Shown in pieces: positions 1 to 11,039 of a stretch of 64,000 nt of DNA. Source of the DNA: Akebia trifoliata (Eukaryota > Streptophyta > Magnoliopsida > Ranunculales > Lardizabalaceae); NCBI GenBank assembly GCA_017979445.1, contig CM030713.1:28563934-28627933 (forward strand), in the 5' to 3' direction. The notes beneath the pieces were generated by a model. That model did no database searches and had not been told where the DNA came from. It saw only the letters and a list, made by a program, of their open reading frames with translations. Every line of letters begins with the position of its first letter. Within the stretch, counting starts at the first letter, position 1. The position numbers and the translations under genes were made by a program.

Positions 1-893
1 GACCCCGAAACGGACGAAATTCGAGGTCAAAGTTTCGAAATTTCCGTATCCAAATACGGCTGATTTTTGACGATATCGGGTGAAATAAAAAGTGAAATGA
101 AGATAGGTTGGGTGGGTTTTGTAGAGAACGAAGCTGCGGACCTTTTTCTCTTCTGCGGTGATCGTCGAAAGTGGACCGTTTGCGAGAGATCTGAAGTGGA
201 AAAATCGGAGGAAAAAAATTTTTTTTTTTTTTTTTTTTCGTTTTTTTTTTTCGCACTGTTTGGACGAGTGGGGAGATGAGATTAAAAAAAAAAATTTAGA
301 TATTATTTATATAATATTTGGGACGAATTCGGTATTTCGCCTATTGTTTTGATCGACGATAACTTGGTCATTCGGTCTCCAAAACTGACAAACGAATACT
401 CTATTTCGCCTAATTTTTCATTCCAGATCTAATGGTATAGTCAATTTCTACAAATTATGTCTCCAAAAAAAATTTACATTTTTGGCCTGAGGTGACCCCT
501 AAACTTGATGTCGTTTTCGTTTTTGACGATAATTCGACTTCCTGATCTCCAAAAATGACAAATAAATAGTCCATGTTGAATAATTTTTCGTTATGAATCC
601 AATGGTATAATTGAATTTTAAAAATTATTGCTCTAATAAAAAGTCACTATTTTAACCTAGTCCGACCCGGTAATCGAGGATTTTGCAACTTTTATATTCG
701 AACTCGCATTTGAGCGTGCTTACAGGCTAAACTATGTTTTTCGATCATTTTGAATCTAATGGTGAGTTCAGATTCCATTAAAAATGATCAGAAACATCCT
801 AAAATTTTACCCCTAAGTCCCACTTTCAATATTTTTCTCAAAATTTCACTATTTATTTTTCCTCGAGATACAAATCAGAAATTCGGTGTTACA
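1..893 (-). mobile_element. 3' LTR (partial) of a Ty3/Gypsy-like retrotransposon
   Basis: This block repeats 6377-7260 almost base for base; the main differences are scattered substitutions and poly-T length. Read on the minus strand it begins TGTAACACCGAAT, a usual plant Gypsy LTR start. The other end lies outside the window, because the matching LTR on the right is about 3.2 kb long. The polypurine tract directly abuts it at 894, so this is the 3' LTR of an element running right to left. Short open frames here in the plus direction are not genes. Confidence 0.9.
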
Positions 894-908
894 TTCTCCC
901 CCCCTTAA
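894..908 (-). other. Polypurine tract
   Basis: On the minus strand the sequence reads TTAAGGGGGGGAGAA immediately before the TGT of the 3' LTR. It is preceded by a 'gaggacgaaatttt' run that is usual at the end of plant Gypsy internal regions. It primes plus-strand DNA synthesis in this element class and fixes the element's orientation. Confidence 0.88.
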
Positions 909-1597
909 TAAAAATTTCGTCCTCGAAATTAAAATCATACCTTATCGAGCTTTGTCGCGATTCCACTAATACGACATGTATTAAACAACAACCTAATTTC
1001 GATTACCATTTATTCTTAGTCTCAAATCAATCTCATTTATAACTCATAGACTTATGTCTCTCATATTCCGTCAATCCAACATATTCATAATTTAATCACT
1101 CTAATTCAAACTCATACTCCAACCAATCCATTATTTTTATAACCCTAAGATAACAATTAATTCACCTTATATCACTTCCTTGCTAATATCTATCAACAAC
1201 ACTTCCTTCAAATCTTCTCTGTTCTTTATATTTACTTCTCTCACCAGTTACACCGTCTATTATGTTTTACTCATACTTACCCTGATTATTACTCCTCATT
1301 GCATAGACTTACCGCAAATACATTACTACTATTTGCACACCAGTTAATACTCCTTAATAAAATAATATACAACCTTTACACTTACTATATCCCTACTATA
1401 ATACAAATATCTACTAACACTAGATTCACAAACTGCATTAAAATCTCTATTCCCAATACTCCAATATCTTTATATTCAATGTAGTATTCTATTTCTGCTT
1501 ACAGTGACATCTCCTCATAATTTTCATAATTTAAAACCTTAATTAAGAAGGTAAATCTTACATCAATTAAATTGTTTCGCAACTAACCACGTGTAAA

Positions 1598-1653
1598 GGG
1601 CCTGACAAATACTTCTTCAACATGGACACATAGAATATCCGGTGAACTTGCTC
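1598..1653 (-). pseudogene. Remnant of pol (integrase C-terminal region)
   Basis: One minus-strand frame reads EQVHRIFYVSMLKKYLSGP. This matches the conserved VHxVFHVSMLRKY motif near the C-terminus of plant Gypsy polyproteins. It is the only pol piece I recognise; the 0.7 kb on each side is AT-rich and shows no long frame. Its presence next to the PPT shows that a pol gene once lay here and was mostly lost by deletion and decay. Confidence 0.7.
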
Positions 1654-2440
1654 AAAATCTGTTCAACTACTTTAAACGATCCCATAAGCTGCAAATCACA
1701 CGTTTTCTTTCTCTACTCCCAAAATTACAGTATTGACCAGTTACTGTTTAAATATCATTGTAATATCAATTAATCCTTATTCATGTAACTTTATATTTTG
1801 CCTAAATCATACATATTTCCACTTATCATCCAATAGTGACAGTACCACAATTAACTTTTATAAATCTAACAACTATCTCTCATGACTTTCAGTTCATAAG
1901 TAATATTGCTATCTTACCTTCTTCATCTATTTCTCACAATTCTATTAAGTCACCATTAATGCAACCTTGTCACAAAATCATTCCTTCTCGCATTTTACAT
2001 TGACTTACCTTGCTTTCAAAACTATCTTTTCTATCTAACTCTTTCCTATTATAATTCTAATCATTTTAACGATATTTTTAAGTTATCCAATTGCCAAATC
2101 CAACATGTTCCACTATTCATAAATCTACCCCTTACCTTTCCTAATGAAATTCATCATTCACACGTCGAGTTTACCTCCAAATACTCATTCATTTTGATCA
2201 CCTACCAAATTTTAGTTTTAGATTGCACACCTATACTCTGTAGGTTCTTATATAATCTTTCTAACCAATAAATATTTTTAGCCTTTATGTATACAAACCC
2301 AACACCATATTATTACCATGTTATAGATGTACTCATCCCCACACACATATTTCCTCGTATAATGTTCTTTTCTATTCTACTCTACTGTGCATATCTCGAC
2401 AGCATTCTTTGTATCCTAGTATTCAATAATCTTTTGTCAA

Positions 2441-3633
2441 TCATAGTCTTCTCGTGGCATAGATAGTTTTATTACTCGGCCTATCTCGACAATTTCTAAC
2501 TTTCGTAAGTATGCATAATCTTATCAGAAGCATATGATCTAAATGAAACAATATTGAATAGAAGTCTAATTTTCTAACATCATAATTAGAAATCGTACCT
2601 TCCAAAATTTCGTCAGAGACAGGTACTTTCTCCTGGGTCACAACCCTTGCTCGCGACTGTGATAGAGGGCACTCTCTCCTAATATGTCCCACCTGACCAC
2701 ATGCGTAGCATGTCAACGATCCTGTCTTCGTAGATCTCTGTGAAGCGGGCAGTTGGTGTATTGGGGTCTGTAAGCTCTGAACCTGTCTTGTTGGTTCCTT
2801 TGGCCCTATTGGCATCATTGGAGTCTCAATTGTTATATGGCTAGGTGATGAACCCTATAACTCGATAGTGATGAGTAGGAGAGGTAGCTCGGTACTGCGG
2901 ATATACGGGTTCAGAGACACTCTCTCTTGAATACACCGGTCTCTTGGCTGGATCTGATCTGGAAGGAAGAGACGTCTGGGATTGACTAATATGTCCCCGA
3001 GATATCTGTAATTCCATTCCTTCTCGCTTTCGACCGCTAATTCGGTCTGATTGCGGTGGCATAAGTTTTTCATCAATCTTGTTAAAATCCAGTGGCCTTA
3101 TTGTTCCTTGAGTTGGCCCATCTAACATTTTTCTTAGCCACGGATCTTTAATCGGTTGACGTCGACCAGAACATTGCTCCCCTCTATGTCCTAACTTACC
3201 ACATTCGTAACATGCCACTACTCTTTCTTTTGACTGATTTAATATTATATTGTTGTTGTTTCTTGTAAAACTCTTTCATCTCTTGAGCAGATATTTCTAT
3301 AGTCTCGCTTCTTATGCATGGTTGTTTTCCTCGTGACTTTGCTAGTTTCGTAATTGTTTGCCTCTCATCAGATTCTAACTGTCTTTCTTCAAATAGGCTT
3401 TGAGGCGATGATTGCAATATCCCTACTTCTTCTCGCAGTCCTCCCTGTGTTGGGATGTTTACCCTCGAATCCTTTTGGGATTTATCCTTAAGATGGTGGT
3501 CGAGCTTTTCTTCTATCCTCTCTAATCTCTTTGTCAGTTGACCCACCATAATCATTTGAGCTTCAAACATCTCCAATTGTCTCATTTCCATACGAGTCTG
3601 CCTTTGGGATAACTCCGAGATTGCTTCTATCAA
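2441..3633 (-). pseudogene. Degenerate gag with two zinc knuckles
   Basis: Three consecutive minus-strand frames make up a broken Gag. The first (3633 to 3196) is charged and probably coiled-coil (MIEAISELSQRQTRMEMRQ...). The second (3218 to 2841) starts with a CCHC knuckle, CYECGKLGHRGEQC. The third (2818 to 2441) has another, CYACGQVGHIRREC, followed by VSDEILEGTISNYD, which resembles the Gag-protease junction of plant Gypsy elements. The capsid-type domain expected before the knuckles is not visible, and only about 450 bp separate the first frame from the PBS. Frame changes and missing parts mean it should not make functional Gag. Confidence 0.82.
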
Positions 3634-4080
3634 CTGTTCTAACTTAGTAAGTTTACTTGACCCAGATAAGTCTTCCCCACCAGTTTGACTCTTGTCATGG
3701 GTCCAGTTGCACCAATATTTCCTTGCATTTTTCCTAACCTGTAAGTTCAGAAATCTTCACTTTATCAGAAAAAACACTTTCTCGAAGCAACCACACCAAC
3801 ATCATTCTCTCATTCTCAGAGAAGTATAACTACTAGCATAATAAGGAATCTAGTAATGAATATCATTTTCATTACTAACAGAATGAACCTAGAATCCAAT
3901 CCTAGGCTTACTAAGCTCTATAGACTTCTAGACACAGAAAAATCATAATCCAATACGGAACTACTAATGAGCTCGGATACCGAATTCCTAATGACACTCG
4001 ATATTTATCGTTCTAATATATGTGGTATCAACCAACTCTTCAAACATAACAGATCTGTATCCCATACGGATCTAATACTA

Positions 4081-4093
4081 TGCTCTGATACCA
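4081..4093 (-). other. Primer-binding site (tRNA-iMet type)
   Basis: The minus strand reads TGGTATCAGAGCA, the usual PBS complementary to the 3' end of plant initiator methionine tRNA. It starts two bases after the LTR terminal CA. This fixes the inner end of the 5' LTR near 4096. Confidence 0.92.
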
Positions 4094-6200
4094 TCTGTGG
4101 AGCCCCGCCGAACACTAACACAAATCCCCATGTCAGATTTCAAGGTATGAGGTGGCACCTCGAAATTTCGGCATGGTCTCCTCTGTTTATGTTAGCATTC
4201 CAAGGCGATTCAACCTGCACCTGATAAACGACATACAATCCTGCATATAACAAACAAAATATAATACTAGCGGAAGCCTATATACGTCTAATAATGTCCG
4301 ATAGATCAGAGTGCGGAAGAAGAAAAATTATATACAGGATTATACAAAATTCCTCACTCTAACATAATTCCTAACACTCAAGACAGAATCCATAAGACTC
4401 CTGGAGAAACTGACACCACTAGGGGGTATAGCCCTAATACTTACCAAGTGACGGACTCTGGTTGTCTATCTGACCAACCAGATGATCCTCGCTCTTGTTC
4501 TACACTTGTTTCGCCAAGCTTCAGATCTGAAACTAAAAAAATGGAGAAGGAAAGGGTGAGTAACAATGGTTACCCAGTAAGGAAGCAACAATTTCTGCCA
4601 ATAACCTCTCCTAACATGAACGAATAAACATACTGAATCATTTTAAAATAAACAAAGTTTTACAGAAGAAACTACGATTAACTGGTACATATAGCCAGGG
4701 ATGAGCAACTAAACATTTTAAAACTCACATTACATCGATCAGCAGTACTCACTATAACATTCTCTTTTTATACAAATCTAATTGATCAAATGGAAACAAT
4801 AAACATGCATTTCATTTTATATATCAAAATAAGCAACAGATACATAATACACAATGGTGGAGTATTGGAATTAGAGAGTTGGGATTCACGACTGGATCGC
4901 TCCCAGTCGGGACATGATGTTACAATTCCTTTCTGGCTTTTAGTTCCTGATTTTGTGGCCGGTCGCTGCCCTTACCACGTTTGGTTGACCATTTATCCGG
5001 CTCAGGCTGGCCGTTTGACGTGACCGTAAGCAATGGGTCTCTTTTCGATGTGTCAGAACGTTCGACTACTATAGATTGTTAGTGATCACTGACTAATCAT
5101 CTTCGTCTATGCCTATCAGGCGTGCATGTGATTCCCAAATATACAAACCATTCGTATACGACCACCTTTACATTACAAGTTCACTGGTAAAGATAGAGAG
5201 GAATAAACCCGGATTCCAGTTGTGACTCCACTCTCATACGCGTCCCATACCACGTATGAGTTTGGTGGTCCCTACCGTACATCCCAGGATAGTACACCAC
5301 TCCGGATGATATGACGCACTATCCCTTCAGGCATTCACAAACTCTTTAACAGCTCACAAAATAGCTACATATATATATTATTTTCATTTGAAAACAAAAG
5401 AGAAATTAACAATACAAGGTTGAGAATAGATGTCCAGTTTCCTACCATGCAAGTGTGGCCACCCGGCCTAAAATAAATAACATAACAGAGCGCCTCGCGC
5501 TAACAGAAAGTAAATAAACATGCAACCAGTAACATTATCCCTGGATATCCGTTCACCAACCTACATACAACACAACAACGTAAAATGCAGACATCACCCC
5601 TTCGGTGTGACTCTGACATTTTACCGTTTCATACCCTTTTTCCCTTTTTTTCGACTTTTACAGTTTTCAATCTCTTCATAAAATATCCATTTTCTGATAT
5701 TCATCAACTCAATATGAGTTCATTGAATATTAAATCACATTTTTCAACTATGAATTATTTTTCTATCAATAATATTGAAAAAAAATACAAATTTCATATC
5801 AAAACGGGGTCCGAGCAGTGCACAAGACCCAATTTATGGCAATAACCCGTTAAAATACCCTACCCACGTATAATTTGTTAAAAATACAATTAAACATATC
5901 AAACATGCAATTTCTGGCGTGAATTTTTGAAATAACAAAAGAATTCTATATTTCGGAAAATACATCCAAATTTTTTTCAATAAAATCCTAAATGCAATTT
6001 TCACAATCTACGATTACTAATAAAATTGAGAGTTCCTTACAATCTCTAGGCGAAAGGATCAAAGCGTGTGCGCGAAAATCGAGGCGATCGGCGCGGAAAT
6101 CGAGACGGACCGAACTTCGAAGCGGCTGATTTTCGAAACTGGCTTGGTGGTTTCGAAGATCTCGATGTGCTCGTCTCTTCTCCCTTCTACGGCGAAAGAC

Positions 6201-6542
6201 GGTTTGACCCCGAAATCGATGAAAACCGAGGTCGAAGTTACGAAAATCTCCGTATAAAAATACGGCTGATTTTTGACTATACGGGGTGAAAAAGACGAGA
6301 AAACGGAAGGAACTTGGTTGGGTTATGTAGAGAATGAGGCTGCGGACGTTTCTCCCTTCTGCGTCGGAAACGATTTGACCCCGAAACGGACGAAATCCGA
6401 GGTCAAAGTTTCAAAATTTCCGTATCCAAATACGGCTGATTTTTGACGATATCGGGTGAAATAGAAAGTGAAATGAAGAAAGGTTGGGTGGGTTTTGTAG
6501 AGAACGAAGCTGCGGACCTTTTTCTCTTCTGCGGCGATCGTC
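6201..6542 (-). repeat. Tandem duplication of about 171 bp inside the LTR
   Basis: Two adjacent units, 6201-6371 and 6372-about 6542, each start TTTGACCCCGAAA and contain an ATACGGCTGATTTTTGAC core and a gagaa(t/c)gaagctgcgga segment. They differ by many substitutions, so this duplication is much older than the split between the two LTRs. It lies downstream of the LTR TATA box in the transcription direction. Confidence 0.75.
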
Positions 6543-6669
6543 GAAAGTGGACCGTTTGCGAGAGATCTGAAGTGGAAAAATCGGAGGAAAAAAAATTTTT
6601 TTTTTTTCGTTTTTTTTTCGCACTGTTTGGACGAGTGGGGAAGATGAGATTAAAAAAAAATTTAAATAT

Positions 6670-6679
6670 TATTTATATA
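6670..6679 (-). promoter_or_regulatory. Probable TATA box of the retrotransposon LTR
   Basis: The minus strand reads TATATAAATA, about 580 bp inside the LTR's outer end. The same site occurs in the left LTR near 301-311. It is the best TATA match in this end of the LTR. No transcription start can be proven from sequence. Confidence 0.55.
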
Positions 6680-7260
6680 ATATTGGGGACGAATTCGGTA
6701 TTTCGCCTATTGTTTTGATCGACGATAACTTGGTCATTCGATCTCCAAAACTGACAAACGAATACTCTATTTCGCCTAATTTTTCGTTCCGGATCTAATG
6801 GTATAGTCAATTTCTACAAATTATGTCTCCAAAAAAAATTTACATTTTTGCCTGAGGTGACCCCTAAACTTGATGTCGTTTTCGTTTTTGACGATAATTC
6901 GACTTCCTGATCTCCAAAAATGACAAATAAATAGTCCATGTTGAATAATTTTTCGTTATGAATCCAATGGTATAATCGAATTTTAAAAATTATTGCTCTA
7001 ACAAAAAGTCACTATTTTAGCCTAGTCCAACCCGGTAATCGAGGATTTTACAACTTTTATATTCGGACTCGCATTTGAGCGTGCTTACAGGCTAAACTAT
7101 ATTTTTCGATCATTTTGAATCTAATGGTGAGGTCAGATTCCATTAAAAATGATCAGAAACATCCTAAAATTTTACCCCTAAGTCCCACTTTCAATATTTT
7201 TCTCAAAATTTCACTATTTATTTTTCCTCGAGATACAAATCAGAAATTCGGGGTTTCACA

Positions 7261-8159
7261 AGATGAAGCTGGGATTTAACAAAAGAAATGTGTATGTATC
7301 AGACCAACATCATTCCGACGACCCATAGACGAAGAATGGGCATGGGACTTTGGATTTCAGAAAGGCCTCGACAATTTGGAACTTGAAGAAGTTGGTAGAT
7401 TAGTGGATGGAGCTTCATGTTTTGAATTACGTACATGAAGGGAAAATGAGAGAGTGTGGATGGTAAGTAAGGATGGAAGGTTTTCAGTGTGTTCCTTTTA
7501 TCATTCTTTGTGGCAATAATGGAGATATTTCCTTTTCTCATATTTCAATTTGAGGTCCAAGAGTACCAAGTAAAGTTACTTTCTTCACATGGACGATGTC
7601 TTTAGAAAAGATTCAAATGGTGGATTTTTTTATGCGACGTGGTTTGTACAGGACGAATTATTGTGTGCTATGGATGGATATATAATGGAGAATCATCGGA
7701 TCATCTTCTTCTTCACTGTAAGTTTGCGCATGGTATATGGGCACATTTTTTGAATTTGTATGGAGTTATAACCTGCCTACCTCAAACATTAAAGGAACTC
7801 TTTACTTGTTGGTCGTCAATTAGTTACTCATTTGGTGGCACAAAGAGATTGTTGTGGAGTATTACATCATTTGCAACTTTGGGGGGTGTGGCTTGAGAGA
7901 AATAGGCGTATCTTTGAGGAGAAACAGAAAGATTGTAGAGATACAATTATATTCATTATGGGTCTTTTTTTTTTGTTTGCTCCAAAGTCTTTAAGGAGTT
8001 TAGGGGAATTTTCTTCGAGGATTTTATTTTCAAATGGGATGGAATTTGTTGTATTCCTTGTGAGTAGCTCCCTGCTGTAAGGTTTTGCTAGTTTGGTCAT
8101 CTCGACTGGCCTGATTCTGTTTTATGAATGAAATGCTATTTATCAACAAAAAAAAAAAA
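7261..8159 (+). mobile_element. 3' end of an L1-type LINE (zf-RVT region, poly-A tail)
   Basis: Across frame breaks the plus strand reads ERVWMVSKDGRFSVCSFYHSLW, then WGPRVPSKVTFFTWTMSLEKI, then NGESSDHLLLHCKFAHGIWAHF and VWLERNRRIFEEK. This is the typical order of the zf-RVT domain at the C-terminus of plant LINE reverse transcriptases. It ends in a short AT-rich 3'UTR and an A-tract at about 8147-8158. Coding similarity starts directly at the LTR border (WDFGFQKGLDNLELEEVGRL), so the LTR element appears to have landed inside this LINE. Stops and frameshifts make it inactive. Confidence 0.85.
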
Positions 8160-8368
8160 GTAATTGCTTGAACTATTGGGCTCCACGGCTTGATCTTGTT
8201 GAATTTCTATCCTTTTCTTCAAAAATACGTTCAGGTATACCTCGTAGATTATGCTTTAAATTAGCCATTCTTTTCTTATCTCTCTTTCTTTCTTTTTTTC
8301 CATAAAAGAGTTGTTTTTCTTTTTCAAGATTCATATTAGTATTTGACTGCATATTGGTATTTTGGCAG

Positions 8369-9104
8369 CCTCATCAACGTGATGTCACAGATTTGCTTGC
8401 GGCAGCAGTCCAGGCTTGCCATAATATGATTGGCTTTTTATTGTTTAGTTCTTAATGCTATAGTCCATAACTTTTCTTTCTTGCTTCAATTTACAATTTT
8501 ACTGCTTTTCCTTTATAATCATGGCACCCCCTTCGTAGATCTGTTCTGATTGGTCCAATTGATATTATCTTAACTAGGTGCCTCCAGATGCAGTTGAACC
8601 ATTGTTCAGACAAGTAGTAAACCAATTTGCTTGATATGTCTTTTGTTTCAGTTGAGTATTTCTTTGTGTTAGCTATGATTTGATTTTAAAGCTACATTGC
8701 TTTTGCTAGGCAATTGCTGTTGGACTGAATGTAGTAAGGGAGATATGCCTTTGCATACCTTTGGTATACTTCTCTATCAATTTGTGGCTTTGTTGGTTTC
8801 TTTTTCATGTGCACACTTACCATGTTAACGCTCATACTGTTGATTGTGTGCGGACTATTGGCCTGTCTCCATATTTATGACAATAGAAAAGCTTCCTAAA
8901 ATTTTGGGTTAAAGAGAATATATTTGACGTAGCGGCAGTGTGGAGGATATTTTTCGGCAAAACGACACGTGGAAAATGAACACTGCAAATACAAGATTTC
9001 GGGCTTTAAAGAAATTAGCAGGAGCACATATGGATCATGTATCATCAGAATTAACTGATGGTTTTCTTTCAAATGAAGATTTCCAACGGATTAAAGAGCT
9101 AAAA
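8369..9104 (+). pseudogene. SDA1: Broken fragment of an SDA1-family gene
   Basis: Four exon-like pieces match SDA1, a conserved protein needed for 60S ribosome biogenesis and nuclear export. They are 8369-8428 (PHQRDVTDLLAAAVQACHNM), 8578-about 8631 (VPPDAVEPLFRQVVNQF), 8710-8763 (AIAVGLNVVREICLCIPL) and about 8940-9104 (TRFRALKKLAGAHM...ELTDGFLSNEDFQRIKELK). Acceptor AGs precede the first three. GT donors follow the third and fourth, but the first has AT instead of GT. The short exon expected between the second and third and a long stretch (roughly 200 or more residues by comparison with the family) between the third and fourth are absent, as is the C-terminal part. It is therefore a relict, probably left when a gene was copied or disrupted; the LINE lies just upstream, where an intron would be. 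Confidence 0.75.
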
Positions 9105-9182
9105 GTACGTTTCTTTTTTAATGAAATTTATAGAGCTTGCTGTGCCCAAACTCTATAAAGTGACAATTTCAGACCTTTTATC

Positions 9183-9334
9183 TGTAAGGCCCTTTATGGA
9201 AGCTTAGAAAAAATTTCCTGAAAAATATTTTTGTAATAAATATTTTTTTACTGTTAGGGATTATTTGAAAATTCCAAAACAGTAGAAGATTTTTCCCGAG
9301 GAATATTTTCTAAGCTTCTTCTGTTAAGGGCTCA
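9183..9334. mobile_element. Small hairpin MITE
   Basis: The ends are imperfect inverted repeats: the left arm has GGCCCTTTATGGAAGCTTAG, and the complement of the right arm has GAGCCCTTAACAGAAGAAGC followed by TTAG. The centre is AT-rich. No clear target duplication was found. Confidence 0.6.
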
Positions 9335-10859
9335 ATAGAAAATCCAAACCCACTTAATCTGTAGATCAAGAGAAAACTGACTTTGAATTTACATTCTTAA
9401 GCCTTTGATTGTACCTGTTGAATAAACCCTGTTGGAAAATATGCTTAAGTTTTCATAAATGTCCCAAAGCCAATCATGGCCACTGCATTTTAAAAATATA
9501 AATAAATATTGTATACATGAATGTTTTATTATCCATATAATCAAAAGATGGTTAACCTTTATTTTGAGTGTGGAGGACATCAACGCTAGTTTACCAGAGG
9601 TTGAACAAGATTTGTTTTGTTGGCTATTGGATGAAGACCAAAAACACCATCTAATTTTCCTCGGATTAAAGAAAATCATCAATAGAAGTGAAGACTGTTT
9701 AATGTCTAACATAAGAAAATTATCGAGGCCGCTCGATTTGATAGTATACTCCATATTCTTTTCTGCTCATTAAAATTATTATTCATAGAACGAATAGATT
9801 TGGCATCAACCATTGAGAGCTTAGTAACAAAAAACTCCATTATTTAAAAAATGTATAATGTTTCAATAACCAAACGCTATTTATTTTCTATCTTTAATAG
9901 CATTTTATTAAATAAAATGCTGTAAAAATTAAATATATTTATAATTTATAATGTTTTACTTTTAAAAAGCTATTAATCTTGAATTATTAATAGAATTCAA
10001 AGTGCTATACATAAAATGTTATAGAAAATCATTTTTGTTGTACTACTTAAACCTAATCAATAACAAGGCTAGGCTATAGGTCAAAATCTTACACTATATT
10101 TGGATAGAGCTTCTTGACGACTTCTACTCTTACAGGAAGTTAGCAAACGTTTGGACAGGTTTTTGTTCTTACGCAAAGAGATTGAGTTTCTACTCTTGCG
10201 TGGAGAGGTGTATCCACACAGGACCTTATTGTTTGAACCATTGACAACCCTTGTCGAGACTCAATCCAAAAATCTATCTGACAAGATATTGGATCGGATC
10301 CAATATATTGGATCATATTCTTAAGAGATCCCAATATTAAATTATGTCATTTGGAGTGATGACCTGTTTGCAGCATTTTTTTTTTTTTTTTTTGAATAAC
10401 AGTTGGCTATACCATTGGACTGATTACACATGGCCCACAGCATTTTTATCGTAAATAAGTTGCCACTTGTTAGCTTGCCAACCATCCTCTTATTCTCTGA
10501 CACCTGTACAAGAGTTGAGAATGTGAACGATTGTGAAAGATTCTTGACCTCTTGGGCTTTGAAGGGTTAATCATTAGATTTGTGCCCGACCTAAGTACCG
10601 TTTCAACAAAAATTCAAGCCCAATCAAAGGTTAGTTATTTGTTAGGCCTCAAATTTAAGCCCATATCTGACAAACGGGGCTTTAGTCGACCCTATTGTCC
10701 TAGGTATCGAGGCCCGGCCCATTAATCCAGCCCAGCCAATTAACAATGCAAGGCACCATACATTCTAAGGTCCATAGAATTTGGGAATAATACTCTAATG
10801 GGCGTTTATGTGAGCCCTGATTCTTTTGTATATGTGTAGCTCTTTCGCTCACCAATGAG
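9335..10859. other. Intergenic, no gene recognised
   Basis: AT-rich sequence with a poly-T run at about 10377-10395. Open frames at 9389-9754 (-), 9459-9773 (+) and 10140-10334 (-) overlap each other, lack known motifs and have no splice or promoter context. I see nothing that supports a gene. Confidence 0.5.
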
Positions 10860-11039
10860 GAAAAATTACAACTTTTTGTGAAAAAAGCTACTCAAAATTC
10901 ACTCGTTGATGAGGATGTGAGTACAGAACTATTGATCTTTTTCCTTGTGCATCCGAAGAAAAGATCTATGGTTCTGTGCACATGCCACATCAGCGAGTGA
11001 ATTTTGAGTGTATTTTTTCGAGTTAGTTTATCGCCACTC
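10860..11039. mobile_element. GAGTCGTG-family hairpin MITE, copy 1
   Basis: The arms CTCAAAATTCACTCGTTGATG and CATCAGCGAGTGAATTTTGAG pair around a core carrying GATCTTTTTCCTTGTGCATCC and AAAAGATCTATGGTTCTGTG. Outer ends are degraded (right end CGCCACTC); no target duplication is visible. Confidence 0.7.

Larger units (their letters stand above)
4096..7260 (-). mobile_element. 5' LTR of the Ty3/Gypsy-like retrotransposon (about 3.2 kb)
   Basis: The LTR runs on the minus strand from 7260 (TGTGAAACCCCGAAT) to CCACA at 4096, next to the PBS. Its first about 0.88 kb is repeated at 1-893. A length over 3 kb with these end sequences resembles Tekay/Del-type chromovirus LTRs, which is inference. The right-hand target duplication would be AGATG at 7261-7265; the left one is outside the window. 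Plus-strand frames inside (for example 6443-6718) are chance. Confidence 0.85.

Noticed and set aside
67..352. Open frames of 64-91 aa in both LTRs on the plus strand (also 6443-6718)
   Set aside because: They run against the element's transcription and include the poly-T run translated as poly-Phe; they are repeat-derived chance frames.
4081..4093. tRNA-Met fragment or gene
   Set aside because: Position two bases from the LTR end shows it is a primer-binding site; the same applies to the TGGTATCAGAGCG motifs in the TRIM at 42767 and 42960.
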